64,000 nucleotides of DNA from Proteiniphilum sp. X52 (GTDB lineage Bacteria > Bacteroidota > Bacteroidia > Bacteroidales > Dysgonomonadaceae). The stretch is from contig NZ_RDSD01000001.1 of NCBI RefSeq assembly GCF_003712195.1, forward strand, positions 310,001 through 374,000. Reading direction: 5' to 3'. The translations under genes were made by a program, and so were the position numbers. Numbering within the stretch: position 1 is the first letter of the stretch; each line of letters begins with the position of its first letter. Below are positions 1 to 8,447 of this stretch, in pieces. The notes under the pieces were generated by a model that saw only the letters and a list, made by a program, of their open reading frames with translations, had not been told where the DNA came from and did no database searches.

Positions 1-1126
1 CCCCTCCCACCAGCGAGAACGCTCCCTTTTTGGTGGCATCCACAATGGCATCGGCAACAGCGCGTGAGCCTTTGTCGAAATTGTCGAATTCGAATACTCC
101 CACCGGTCCGTTCCACAAGATCGTTTTGGAGTTTTTAATCACTTCGGCGAAAGCTTTTTCCGATTCGGGGCCGATGTCAAGGCCTTCCCACCCGTCGGGA
201 ATCTCTTTTACGGATGCAAAACCGGTCTTCGCGTCATTGCTGAAACTGTCCGCGATTTTTGCGTCGGTTGCCAACACCAGGTTGACGCCTTTTTCTTTTG
301 CCAATTCCACGAGCTCCTTTGCCAAATCCAACTTATCGTTCTCCACGATGGAGCCGCCGATCTTACCGCCGAATGCTTTGGCAAAAGTATAGGTCATTCC
401 GCCGGCAAGGATCAGGTTGTCTACCTTATCCAGCAGGTTTTTGATAATCTCTATTTTGGTAGATACTTTGGAACCGCCCATAATGGCTGTGAAAGGACGT
501 TGGGTTTCATTCATCACTTTTTCGACGGCAGTGATTTCGTTTTGTAACAGGTATCCGAATAACTTATGATCCGCGTCGAAATGGTCGGCGATCAGCGCTG
601 TGGAGGCATGGGCCCGGTGAGCGGTCCCGAAAGCGTCATTCACATACACATCGGCATAAGAAGCCAATTTTTTGGTGAATTCTTTTTGTGACTCTTTCAC
701 CTCTTTTTTTGCTTTGGCAGTTTCTTCTTCGGTGGCATCCGCAGCCAGACGCGGTTTGCCTTCTTCCTCCGCATAAAAACGAAGGTTTTCGAGCAGTAAT
801 GCTTCTCCGGGGCGTAAAGCGGCGGCTTTGGCTTCAGTTTCTTCACCTATGCAGTCGTTGGCGAATTGCACATCCACCCCTAACAGTTCCGACACACGGG
901 GAAGGATATGTTTGAGGGAAAATTTATCGGTCGGGCCTTTCGGTCTGCCCAGGTGTGATCCTATGATTACGCTGCCACCATCTTTCAGGATTTTTTTCAA
1001 CGTGGGGATAGCGGCGCGGATACGTGTGTCGTCGGTGATATTGAATTTCTCATCGAGAGGAACATTGAAGTCCACACGCACGAATGCCTTTTTACCGGCA
1101 AAATTAAAAGTGTCCATTGTTTGCAT
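1..1126 (-). CDS. pgk: Phosphoglycerate kinase (3' end outside window)
   Basis: Cytosolic glycolytic enzyme that transfers phosphate from 1,3-bisphosphoglycerate to ADP. The reverse strand reads [20 protein letters not shown] and then the family signatures [34 protein letters not shown] and [13 protein letters not shown]. The frame is open to the left edge, so about 45 C-terminal residues, including the glycine-rich nucleotide end, lie outside the window. ATG codons occur at 1126 and 1117; the first is preferred because Bacteroides orthologues begin MQTID. A -7 box at 1191-1198 gives a 5' leader of roughly 60 nt. The gene is divergent from ansA. Identification is secure. Confidence 0.97.
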   Translation of the reverse strand, partial: MQTMDTFNFAGKKAFVRVDFNVPLDEKFNITDDTRIRAAIPTLKKILKDGGSVIIGSHLGRPKGPTDKFSLKHILPRVSELLGVDVQFANDCIGEETEAKAAALRPGEALLLENLRFYAEEEGKPRLAADATEEETAKAKKEVKESQKEFTKKLASYADVYVNDAFGTAHRAHASTALIADHFDADHKLFGYLLQNEITAVEKVMNETQRPFTAIMGGSKVSTKIEIIKNLLDKVDNLILAGGMTYTFAKAFGGKIGGSIVENDKLDLAKELVELAKEKGVNLVLATDAKIADSFSNDAKTGFASVKEIPDGWEGLDIGPESEKAFAEVIKNSKTILWNGPVGVFEFDNFDKGSRAVADAIVDATKKGAFSLVGG

Positions 1127-1190
1127 AGTTCAGTATATTTTATAAAAAGTTTTGCGAAATAACCCACTTACGGCAATGCCGAATAAAACA

Positions 1191-1198
1191 CAAAGTTA
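1191..1198 (-). promoter_or_regulatory. Bacteroidetes -7 box for pgk
   Basis: The reverse strand reads TAACTTTG, a full match to the Bacteroidetes primary-sigma -7 consensus TAnnTTTG, about 65 bp upstream of the pgk start. I did not find a convincing -33 TTG at the usual spacing, so this rests on the -7 box and its position. Confidence 0.5.
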
Positions 1199-1240
1199 CA
1201 AAAAATGTGGAATTTTTTCCATAATAGCTGTAGGGAAAAT

Positions 1241-1366
1241 TCAGGAGTGCCTCAACACCACTTCGCGGAGGGTTGCAGGTACCGCTTTTTCATGCACGGC
1301 CAACACGCCGCAATAGTTGTCGAACGAGAGTTTGCATGCCGTTCCGACATTATCCGGCCGTCCAAG
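1241..1366 (-). other. Coding-like open frame without a start codon (possible gene remnant)
   Basis: In the 385-bp gap between pgk and ansA the reverse strand has one frame of 41 sense codons (1244-1366) that reads like protein, including SFDNYCGVLAVHEKAV, then a TGA at 1241-1243. It has no ATG and begins right after an in-frame stop at 1367-1369. It may be a decayed gene fragment or chance. Apart from two promoter boxes I see nothing else in this gap. Confidence 0.18.
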
Positions 1367-1485
1367 TCAGACAAATTGTATTCCCTTTTGGTTGGGTAAA
1401 CGAAAAAGTAAATTTTTGAAGGGTGTGTGATCCGTTATTACCGTTAAATTTCTGTCAAAACGACAATCATTCAATTACAAATTGC

Positions 1486-1493
1486 TATTTTTG
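1486..1493 (+). promoter_or_regulatory. -7 box for ansA
   Basis: TATTTTTG matches TAnnTTTG 19 bp before the ATG at 1512. It helps decide the start: a longer reading frame opens at 1482, but that codon lies upstream of the predicted transcription start, so translation should begin at 1512. Confidence 0.5.
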
Positions 1494-1511
1494 TATAAAA
1501 ATGATACCGAT

Positions 1512-2555
1512 ATGATCGATAGAAATGCGAATGTACTCCTTATTTATACAGGAGGCACTATTGGAATGGTGGAGAATGCGGAATCAGGCGCATTAGAACC
1601 ATTTAATTTCAGTCATCTTCGCTCTAACATGCCGGAGATAAAACGATTGAATTTCAACGTGGAAACTTACCTGTTTGATCCTCCTATCGATTCGTCAGAC
1701 ATGTCTCCGTTTATTTGGCAACAGATAACTCATGTCATTGAAGATCATTATGATAGATATGACGGTTTCGTCATCCTTCATGGAACTGATACTATGGCCT
1801 ATACTGCCTCAGCACTTGGATTAATGCTGGATAACCTTACCAAACCGGTGATCCTGACCGGTTCGCAGCTTCCTATCGGCAAACTCCGGACGGACGGGAA
1901 AGAAAATCTGATTACCGCGCTTGAAATCGCAGCTGATAAAGATGCCGCGGGTCGTCCTATCGTTCCTGAACTGTGTATTTATATGCAAAACCTCCTGATG
2001 CGGGGAAACCGTACTACGAAGGTCAATGCCGATCACTTCAGTGCTTTCAACAGTCCCAACTATCCTTATCTGGCCGAGGCGGGCCTGGATATCCGGTACA
2101 ATGAACAATTCATCCTCAAGCCCGATTACGAAAAGCCGGTATACTTCAATTATGCCATGGATTCCCATGTGGTGATCCTGAAACTATTTCCCGGCATTTC
2201 CCGGGAGTCGGTGCGGGCACATCTCGGAATTCCCGGCCTGAAAGGGGTTGTATTGGAAACCTATGGTACAGGGAATTCTCCCATTTATCCATGGTTTACG
2301 GACTTGTTGCATGATGCGATAGGTCGGGGTATTGTGATTTTGAATGTCACCCAATGCCTTTACGGTGGAGTGGAAATGCACCGCTATGAGAATGGCCAAC
2401 GTCTTGAGAAACTGGGTGCGGTGAGCGGATATGATATAACCACCGAGGCCGCTCTTGCCAAACTGATGATATTGTTCGGAGAAGGCAAAACCCCCGAAGA
2501 AGTGAACCGCCTCATGGCGGTCTCCCTCCGTGGTGAATTGACGGTGAGAAGATAG
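1512..2555 (+). CDS. ansA: Type I asparaginase
   Basis: Hydrolyses L-asparagine to aspartate and ammonia in the cytoplasm. Both asparaginase threonine motifs are present: YTGGTIGM (nucleophile Thr near residue 13) and HGTDTMAY (Thr-Asp near residues 92-93). No signal peptide is seen, which fits the cytosolic type I enzyme, and 347 residues is a normal family length. The start at 1512 was chosen over the upstream TTG at 1482 because of the promoter box between them and because the family usually starts just before the LLIYTGGTIG strand. A monocistronic unit is likely. The 3' neighbour is a small doubtful ORF and then a promoter for the GH15 gene. Confidence 0.95.
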   Translation: MIDRNANVLLIYTGGTIGMVENAESGALEPFNFSHLRSNMPEIKRLNFNVETYLFDPPIDSSDMSPFIWQQITHVIEDHYDRYDGFVILHGTDTMAYTASALGLMLDNLTKPVILTGSQLPIGKLRTDGKENLITALEIAADKDAAGRPIVPELCIYMQNLLMRGNRTTKVNADHFSAFNSPNYPYLAEAGLDIRYNEQFILKPDYEKPVYFNYAMDSHVVILKLFPGISRESVRAHLGIPGLKGVVLETYGTGNSPIYPWFTDLLHDAIGRGIVILNVTQCLYGGVEMHRYENGQRLEKLGAVSGYDITTEAALAKLMILFGEGKTPEEVNRLMAVSLRGELTVRR

Positions 2556-2590
2556 GAGGTCAACAGGCGAAGTTACACCTTATCCAGGGA

Positions 2591-2713
2591 ATGAACCATA
2601 TCCTGAAAGAGGCGGAAATTGACAGGCAGAAGAACCTCCAAACTTATTCAATGCCCGATTTACCATTGAAAGCGGGCTTAATAGATATAATCGCCGGATT
2701 TATTGATCAATGA
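2591..2713 (+). CDS. Possible 40-aa hypothetical protein
   Basis: A short frame starting MNHILKEAEIDRQKN and ending AGFIDQ lies between ansA and the GH15 gene. Its composition looks protein-like (amphipathic, charged N-terminal half, hydrophobic LPLKAGLIDIIAGF near the end). The frame is open for 19 codons before the ATG, so it could also be a truncated gene tail. No family is recognised and no own promoter is visible. It ends 25 bp before the -7 box of the next gene. Confidence 0.25.
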   Translation: MNHILKEAEIDRQKNLQTYSMPDLPLKAGLIDIIAGFIDQ

Positions 2714-2738
2714 CCTTCCCTTTCTGAGTTGGAATACC

Positions 2739-2746
2739 TATCTTTG
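2739..2746 (+). promoter_or_regulatory. -7 box for the GH15 gene
   Basis: TATCTTTG is a perfect TAnnTTTG box, placing the transcription start near 2753 and giving a leader of about 100 nt before the ATG at 2861. No matching -33 element was confirmed. Confidence 0.5.
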
Positions 2747-2860
2747 TCCGTATCTATATGAATGTGTACAGGAAAAGTGTAACATGCGATTTCGTCGGGC
2801 AAGCGGCATGCAGTGAATTTCCGGTTGTGCCGATGCGCGGAATCGACAAAAATGATTAGG

Positions 2861-4657
2861 ATGAAGAATTTGGATTACGGAATAATCGGGAACTGCCGTA
2901 CCGCGGCATTGGTGTCGAAAACAGGGAGTATCGACTGGTTCTGTCTCCCCGATTTCGACTCGCCTTCTGTCTTTGCTAAACTGCTGGATGAGGAAAAGGG
3001 AGGTAGTTTTCATTTTGAGGTGTCGGATGAATATACCATTACCCAGAGTTATCACGGCCATACCAATATGCTGTTGACAAGATTTGATTCGCCTGAAAAC
3101 GGGTTTATCGTGTTCGATTATATGCCCCGTTACGAGACCGAGGCGAACCGCTATTACATGCCGCCGGAAATTCACCGCTACATACGCGTCACCAGAGGAC
3201 GTCCCGTAGTGAGGATAATATATGATCCGAAGATCAATTATGCCCGTGAAGAGGTGCGTCATGAAATAGTGGGAGGTTATATCAAAACACACTCGGCAGA
3301 GGACTCGGAGGATAAAATCTATCTCTATAGCAGCTTCGATCCGGAAATAGTGATTGGTCGCCGGGAGATTGAGCTCACCGGCCATCATTTCTTTCTTTTG
3401 TCCTATAACCAGAAATTAATGACTGTGGATATCAACCGTATCCTGCTCGAATACGAACGGACAAAGGTATACTGGCTCAATTTTGTAAACCGATCCAGGG
3501 ATTATCTGCAATATAACGACATGATCAAACGCAGCCTGCTTGTGCTTAGACTGTTGTCATACCAGGAATCGGGAGCCATGCTGGCAGCGGTGACTACCAG
3601 CTTGCCCGAAAGTATCGGGGAGAATAGGAACTGGGATTACCGCTTCTGTTGGCTGCGTGATGCCTCCATGTCGATAGATACCCTGCTGTTCATGAAGCAG
3701 CGGGCCACCGCAGAGCGTTTTATCGGTTTTGTGAAACGCATCCTGAAATCATCGCGCAACGAGACCATCCAGATCATGTATGGCATCCGCGGTGAACGTG
3801 AACTGACGGAAGAGGAGCTGGCCCATTTGAGCGGTTACGAAGGGTCACGCCCCGTAAGAATCGGGAATGCAGCCTATTACCAGGAGCAGAATGACTCTAT
3901 CGGTTATCTCCTGGATGTCATCTATAAGTACTATCTCTATTTCCCGGGAACGCTGGATGAAGTGGAGGAGATATGGGAGATCATCAAGAATCTGGTGCGC
4001 GCGGTCTTGGCTTCCTGGAGCAAGCCGGACAGGAGTATCTGGGAATTCCGTACCAGGAAGATGCATTTTGTCTTTTCCAAGGTAATGAGTTGGGTGGCAG
4101 TGGACAGGGCGTCGTTGATTGCTGAACTCCTGCAAAAAGAGTATTACGCCGAGAAATGGCGCCGGGAAGCGGATATGATCAAGGCGGAAGTGCATGAGAA
4201 GGGATGGAGCGAAGAGTTGCAATGCTTCACGCAGGCCTACGGTAATACGGATTACGACTCCTCGTTGTTGCTTATGCAGTTCTATGACTTTATCGAACCC
4301 GACGATGAACGGTATGTGAAAACGGTAAAGGCCATCAAAGAGCACCTTTATCATGAAGGACTGATGTACCGTTATAAGGCAGAGGATGATTTCGGTGTGC
4401 CTGCCTCCTCATTCACTATCTGTACATTCTGGCTGATCGAGGCGCTTTATAAGATCGGCGAAACAGAGGAGGCGCGTGAAATATTTGAGAAGATGATTTC
4501 CTATTCCAATCACCTGGGGCTCTACAGCGAAGATCTCGATTTTAAGACCAAACGCCAGTTGGGCAACTTCCCGCAGGCTTATTCACACCTTGCATTTATC
4601 AACACAGCGGTGCTGTTCTCGGAGGAGAAGCAGCTCTCCAAATTTATTCGTCCATAA
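2861..4657 (+). CDS. GH15 family glycoside hydrolase (glucoamylase/trehalase-like)
   Basis: Bacterial GH15 protein of 598 residues without a signal peptide, so cytosolic. N-terminal signature LDYGIIGNCRTAALVSKTGS; catalytic-domain signatures NRNWDYRFCWLRDASMS, then YGIRGERELTEEEL (likely general acid Glu) and SGYEGSRPVRIGNAA; C-terminal LGNFPQAYSHLAFINTA. Family members hydrolyse alpha-glucosides, including trehalose in some actinobacterial enzymes. Facing the trehalose synthase fusion and mscS, a role in breaking down trehalose or related glucosides is the best inference. ATG 2861 is preferred over 2852 and the frame opening at 2813, because relatives start one residue before this motif. Its 3' end overlaps the convergent mscS by 14 bp. 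Confidence 0.88.
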   Translation: MKNLDYGIIGNCRTAALVSKTGSIDWFCLPDFDSPSVFAKLLDEEKGGSFHFEVSDEYTITQSYHGHTNMLLTRFDSPENGFIVFDYMPRYETEANRYYMPPEIHRYIRVTRGRPVVRIIYDPKINYAREEVRHEIVGGYIKTHSAEDSEDKIYLYSSFDPEIVIGRREIELTGHHFFLLSYNQKLMTVDINRILLEYERTKVYWLNFVNRSRDYLQYNDMIKRSLLVLRLLSYQESGAMLAAVTTSLPESIGENRNWDYRFCWLRDASMSIDTLLFMKQRATAERFIGFVKRILKSSRNETIQIMYGIRGERELTEEELAHLSGYEGSRPVRIGNAAYYQEQNDSIGYLLDVIYKYYLYFPGTLDEVEEIWEIIKNLVRAVLASWSKPDRSIWEFRTRKMHFVFSKVMSWVAVDRASLIAELLQKEYYAEKWRREADMIKAEVHEKGWSEELQCFTQAYGNTDYDSSLLLMQFYDFIEPDDERYVKTVKAIKEHLYHEGLMYRYKAEDDFGVPASSFTICTFWLIEALYKIGETEEAREIFEKMISYSNHLGLYSEDLDFKTKRQLGNFPQAYSHLAFINTAVLFSEEKQLSKFIRP

Positions 4658-5735
4658 CGGGCAGAGTCCCTTTTTCTCCCGTAACGGCCGAGTTGATTTT
4701 CGCGAACGATCCGGGATAGTGCCGATTGATGAAATCGATCAGTTTTTCGCGGACAGCTACCCGGAGATCCCAGTTGCTGGATGAGTTGTTACTGCTGACC
4801 AATACCCTGATCTCTTTGTACCACTGCTTGCTGTCGGTGACTTGGATGTTATGGACACGTCCGTCCCAATTGGGGTCATTTCCCACTATGCGAGCCAGTT
4901 CTTCACGCAATGGTTCCAGGGGCAGGTCGTAAGAGACATAGAGGAATACTGTCCCCAATATATCGGAAGTGGTTCTTGTCCAGTTTTGTATAGGGTTGTT
5001 CAAGAAATAATCGATGGGTACGATCAACCGTCGCTCATCCCAGATCTTTACCACCGCGTAGGTGATATTGATCTCTTCGATCCGTCCCCATTCTCCCTCG
5101 ATGACTACCACATCATCCAGTCTGATCGGTTGGGTAAAAGCAATCTGGATGCCGGAGAATATCTGTCCGAAACTACGTTGGGCCGCGAATCCGATAATAA
5201 TCCCCGCCACACCGGCCGAAGCCAGCAGGCTGACACCCAGTTGCCTGACCGAATCGACCGTCATCAGCGCTATCGAAAAGAAGACAAAGGCTGTGAGTAT
5301 GATTGCGATCCTCTCGATCATGCTCATCTGTGTAAGCCTCTTCCTGGCTTCAAGGTTGTTGGGATTATGGATGTCGAGCTTGTTCTGCCAATAATGAAAG
5401 GCACCCCTGATAACCTGTACCATTATCCATCCGAGTGTGAGAATCAGCAATATCCGGCTTATTTTCTGCAAGATGGCAAATGTACGGGCATCCTCCTGTA
5501 ACAGCGCGCTGAATATATTCAATAATATCGAGAAAATAATCCATATCCCGGGAACTCTGAAAAGGCGGACAATAAAATCATCAATGTGGCTTTTGCTTTT
5601 ACGTGTCCGAATCCTCCATTTCCTGATGATAAAATTAAAAGCAAGAGCCAGTATGATGAATAATCCAACGAATAGCAATGCAATCAATGGGTATCGTAGT
5701 GAACTGCCGGGGATAAGATGGTCGATAAAATCCAT
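4644..5735 (-). CDS. MscS-family mechanosensitive ion channel
   Basis: Inner-membrane channel that releases solutes on hypo-osmotic shock. Hydrophobic segments lie near residues 15-37, 58-80, 88-108 and 140-160, followed by the MscS pore helix ASAGVAGIIIGFAAQRSFG and the beta-domain GIQIAFTQPIRLDDVVVIEG and IEEINITYAVVKIWD. The C-terminal soluble domain is short and ordinary. The gene follows otsAB by 10 bp on the same strand, so the two are probably cotranscribed: one makes the osmolyte trehalose, the other can vent solutes. The stop codon lies inside the 3' end of the convergent GH15 gene. Confidence 0.9.
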   Translation of the reverse strand: MDFIDHLIPGSSLRYPLIALLFVGLFIILALAFNFIIRKWRIRTRKSKSHIDDFIVRLFRVPGIWIIFSILLNIFSALLQEDARTFAILQKISRILLILTLGWIMVQVIRGAFHYWQNKLDIHNPNNLEARKRLTQMSMIERIAIILTAFVFFSIALMTVDSVRQLGVSLLASAGVAGIIIGFAAQRSFGQIFSGIQIAFTQPIRLDDVVVIEGEWGRIEEINITYAVVKIWDERRLIVPIDYFLNNPIQNWTRTTSDILGTVFLYVSYDLPLEPLREELARIVGNDPNWDGRVHNIQVTDSKQWYKEIRVLVSSNNSSSNWDLRVAVREKLIDFINRHYPGSFAKINSAVTGEKGTLPVMDE

Positions 5736-5745
5736 AGTGAGATTG

Positions 5746-7914
5746 TCATTGAATTAAGTTGGATAAAAACGGAATTACGGATGATTGCAGCGGAATACGG
5801 TATTTCGCCGCAGCAGAGAAATTACCCACCTTGATGCTGATACCGTCCGGAGGAAGCACCCTGAACATATCCTCATCGGTGGTGTCATCGCCGATAGCCA
5901 GTACAAAATCGTACGATCCCTTTTCCAGCCTGCGCGACACTTCGCTGCCCTTGTTGAAATCGGGAGGTTTGACCTCCACGATCTTATTTCCCGGAACGAT
6001 CTGCAAGTTCAACCGGGAGCAGGGCCCTATGAGGGCATTGATCAGTTGCTGTGCCCGCAGTTCGGCAAGCCAGACGTCCACTTTGCGATAGTGCCATACC
6101 AGTGATGCGTCCTTTTGTTCGAGATAAGAGCGGGGAGTTTTGTCGATTGTATGCTGGATGATTTGAATGATCTCCTCGTCCCATTCCACTTTCTCCTGCA
6201 TATTTTTGTGCCATTGCCCGTTTTCTTTGTAAAACATACCATGTTCGGCGGCAAAATCAAGCTCCAATCCATGAAACCACCGGTCAAGGATTTGACGGTT
6301 CCTTCCACTATTGATCACCACCTTGTTTCTTTTATCTCCGGACATCTTTTGTAAAAGCTCCATTAATCTGGGAGATGGAACAGCATCTTCCGGTTTTTTG
6401 ACAAAGGGTGCAAGGGTACCGTCATAGTCGAGCAGGATCAGGCGGGAGGTGGCATCGTCATAAGCCTTCTTGATCTGGTTGAGCTGTCTTTTCCCTACGA
6501 TCTTCTGGAGTATCTCCTTGTTCTGGACTTTGATGGCCTGTAGTTCTTCCACGAAATCGTTTGCCCATTTCTTCACCGACTGTTTGGATATCCGTTTCTG
6601 CATATTTTCCAGCCTTTCTCTCTTTTCCGGTTCGGGCATACGCAGCGCCTCCAATATGGCTCTTTCAATCTCGTCGCTGTCGTTTGGGTTGATGATGATG
6701 GCATCCTGTAATTCGATAGCGGCACCGGCCATTTCGCTGAGGATAAGAACGCCGCTGTGGCTGTTTTGGGTTGCCAGATATTCTTTGGCCACCAGATTCA
6801 TTCCGTCGCGCAGAGGGGTTACCAGGGCAATCCCGGCGATATCATACATCGCGATCAGTTCTTCGAATGAGAAACTACGGTAAAAATAATAGATGGGAGT
6901 CCATCCCAATCTGGAATATTGGCCGTTGATCTCCCCGATAGCCTGGTCGATTTTTGTTTTCAGGTCGGCATACATATCCACACTGTCGCGTGAAGGCACC
7001 ACTATCATGGTCAGCGATACCTTCTCATGATACTCGGGATGATTATCCAGAAACTGTTTAAAACCTTGCAGGCGGTGAAGGATACCTTTGCTGTAATCGA
7101 GGCGGTCTACGGAAAGTATTACGGTAGTGTCGCCAAGCTCTTTGCGGAGCATCTCCGACTTTTCTCTCACCGCCGGCAACCCGGGTGCCTCATGGTATTG
7201 CTCATAATTGATGCCCATCGGGAAAGCATCGACATGAACGATCCGGTCCCGGAGATTGATCTCGTCGAGGCTGCAGTTCAGATCCAGTACGCGATAGATG
7301 GCACTGATGAAATGCCGCATGTAATCATGCGTGTGAAAGCCGATAAGATCCGCGCCGAGAAGGCCTTCCAATACTGCCTCCCTTTCCGGCAACACCCTGA
7401 AAAGTTCGTAAGAAGGAAAAGGAATATGATGGAAATAGCCGATATTCGTGTCCGGTTTTTCGGTGCGGAGCATTTTTGGCAATAACATCAATTGATAGTC
7501 CTGGACCCATATCATGTCATCCTTTTCTATAAAAGGAATTGACTCCTGACAAAACAGCCGATTCACTTCCTGGTATGCCTGCCAGTATTCCCTCTTGTAT
7601 TCGATATAGGAAAAAAAGTAATGGCACAACGGCCAGATGGTACTGTTGCTGTAACCTTCGTAATAGTATTCAATCTGATTGGCGGAAAGAAAAACAGGAT
7701 GAAAATTCATTTCATGTAATTTCTCCGTGATCTCCTTCTTTTCCTCTTCATCCTCAGTATGAATACCGGGCCAACCGACCCAGTAGATTTCGGATTCTGT
7801 CTCCAGGGACCCGAGGCCTGTGGCAAGCCCCCCTTCACTTCTGACGATACAAAACCCTTTCTCTTCCCGTTCAATTTTGACAGGTAATCTATTGGCAATT
7901 ATTATTATCTTCAT
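5746..7914 (-). CDS. Bifunctional trehalose-6-phosphate synthase/phosphatase (OtsA-OtsB fusion)
   Basis: Makes trehalose from UDP-glucose and glucose-6-phosphate in two steps. Residues 1 to about 470 are a GT20 domain with IIIANRLPV at the N-terminus, WVQDYQLMLLP, IGYFHHIPFPSYE, LDYSKGI and TPLRDGMNLVAKEY. From about residue 490 comes an OtsB HAD phosphatase with LLDYDGTLAP (Asp496 nucleophile, Asp498), VVINSGRN and AIGDDTTDEDMF. At 722 residues both halves are full length. Fused synthase-phosphatases are known in Bacteroidetes and eukaryotes. The first gene of an apparent two-gene unit with mscS. No clear promoter box was found upstream. Confidence 0.95.
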   Translation of the reverse strand: MKIIIIANRLPVKIEREEKGFCIVRSEGGLATGLGSLETESEIYWVGWPGIHTEDEEEKKEITEKLHEMNFHPVFLSANQIEYYYEGYSNSTIWPLCHYFFSYIEYKREYWQAYQEVNRLFCQESIPFIEKDDMIWVQDYQLMLLPKMLRTEKPDTNIGYFHHIPFPSYELFRVLPEREAVLEGLLGADLIGFHTHDYMRHFISAIYRVLDLNCSLDEINLRDRIVHVDAFPMGINYEQYHEAPGLPAVREKSEMLRKELGDTTVILSVDRLDYSKGILHRLQGFKQFLDNHPEYHEKVSLTMIVVPSRDSVDMYADLKTKIDQAIGEINGQYSRLGWTPIYYFYRSFSFEELIAMYDIAGIALVTPLRDGMNLVAKEYLATQNSHSGVLILSEMAGAAIELQDAIIINPNDSDEIERAILEALRMPEPEKRERLENMQKRISKQSVKKWANDFVEELQAIKVQNKEILQKIVGKRQLNQIKKAYDDATSRLILLDYDGTLAPFVKKPEDAVPSPRLMELLQKMSGDKRNKVVINSGRNRQILDRWFHGLELDFAAEHGMFYKENGQWHKNMQEKVEWDEEIIQIIQHTIDKTPRSYLEQKDASLVWHYRKVDVWLAELRAQQLINALIGPCSRLNLQIVPGNKIVEVKPPDFNKGSEVSRRLEKGSYDFVLAIGDDTTDEDMFRVLPPDGISIKVGNFSAAAKYRIPLQSSVIPFLSNLIQ

Positions 7915-8169
7915 ATTTTATTCAACACTTTTTAAAGCAAGGGCCATGACTGTTTAAATTAAAATGAAAAGCGAAAAACACTTCCCACATTGTCACATGA
8001 TTAAATTGGCACATTGATTTATTGACCCATTAGTATATTAATTATAACGTTATACTTTGATGAAAGATTAAAATTTAACTTATTTTTTTCTGTTTGGATT
8101 CTTTTTTTATCAAATGGTCCGCGAACAAAAAAAACAGTATGGTTTGTCGCTTCCACTTTTTTATAGTAA

Positions 8170-8421
8170 TTTCGTTGCTCAGATTACAACGTTTTCGATA
8201 AGCAATAGGGGCGAAAGTCAACCTCGCTTGAATGTTTTCGATAAGTGAGTAGAGCGGAAAAACTTGTTTATACTATGTCGAGCATAGAGCTATTTCGTTC
8301 AGCGAGAGCAGAGTGAATTTATTTACTTTGCCGTTGCGAGAATTGGAAATCGAGGAGCAAGGCGACTCAGAGTGCCTGATGTAATTGAACTGTTGTGAAG
8401 TATCTAAACGGAGGATTGCAA
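8170..8421 (+). repeat. Dispersed intergenic element, copy 1, upstream of nifJ
   Basis: In the 533-bp gene-free gap 7915-8447 this segment contains an internal motif TTTCGATAAGTGAG in degenerate copies (8191, 8233 and near 8292) and a core at 8260-8297 (TGTCGAGCATAG then CTATTTCG) that recurs near 59794-59832 upstream of the ClC gene. It is bracketed by two exact copies of TTTTATAGTAA (8159-8169 and 8422-8432), as if inserted. CTATG/CATAG can pair within the core. The rest of the gap (7915-8158) is AT-rich and shows nothing I can name. A weak promoter-like TACTTTGC lies near 8324. Confidence 0.45.
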
Positions 8422-8447
8422 TTTTATAGTAACATCATCATATAATT

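Noticed and set aside
4842-5501. 219-aa forward frame opposite mscS
   Set aside because: Antisense to a clear MscS protein; no promoter or recognisable motif.
8401-8447. GGAGG at 8410-8414 as a ribosome-binding site for nifJ
   Set aside because: It is over 30 nt from the ATG, far outside Shine-Dalgarno spacing, and genes here generally lack such sites.
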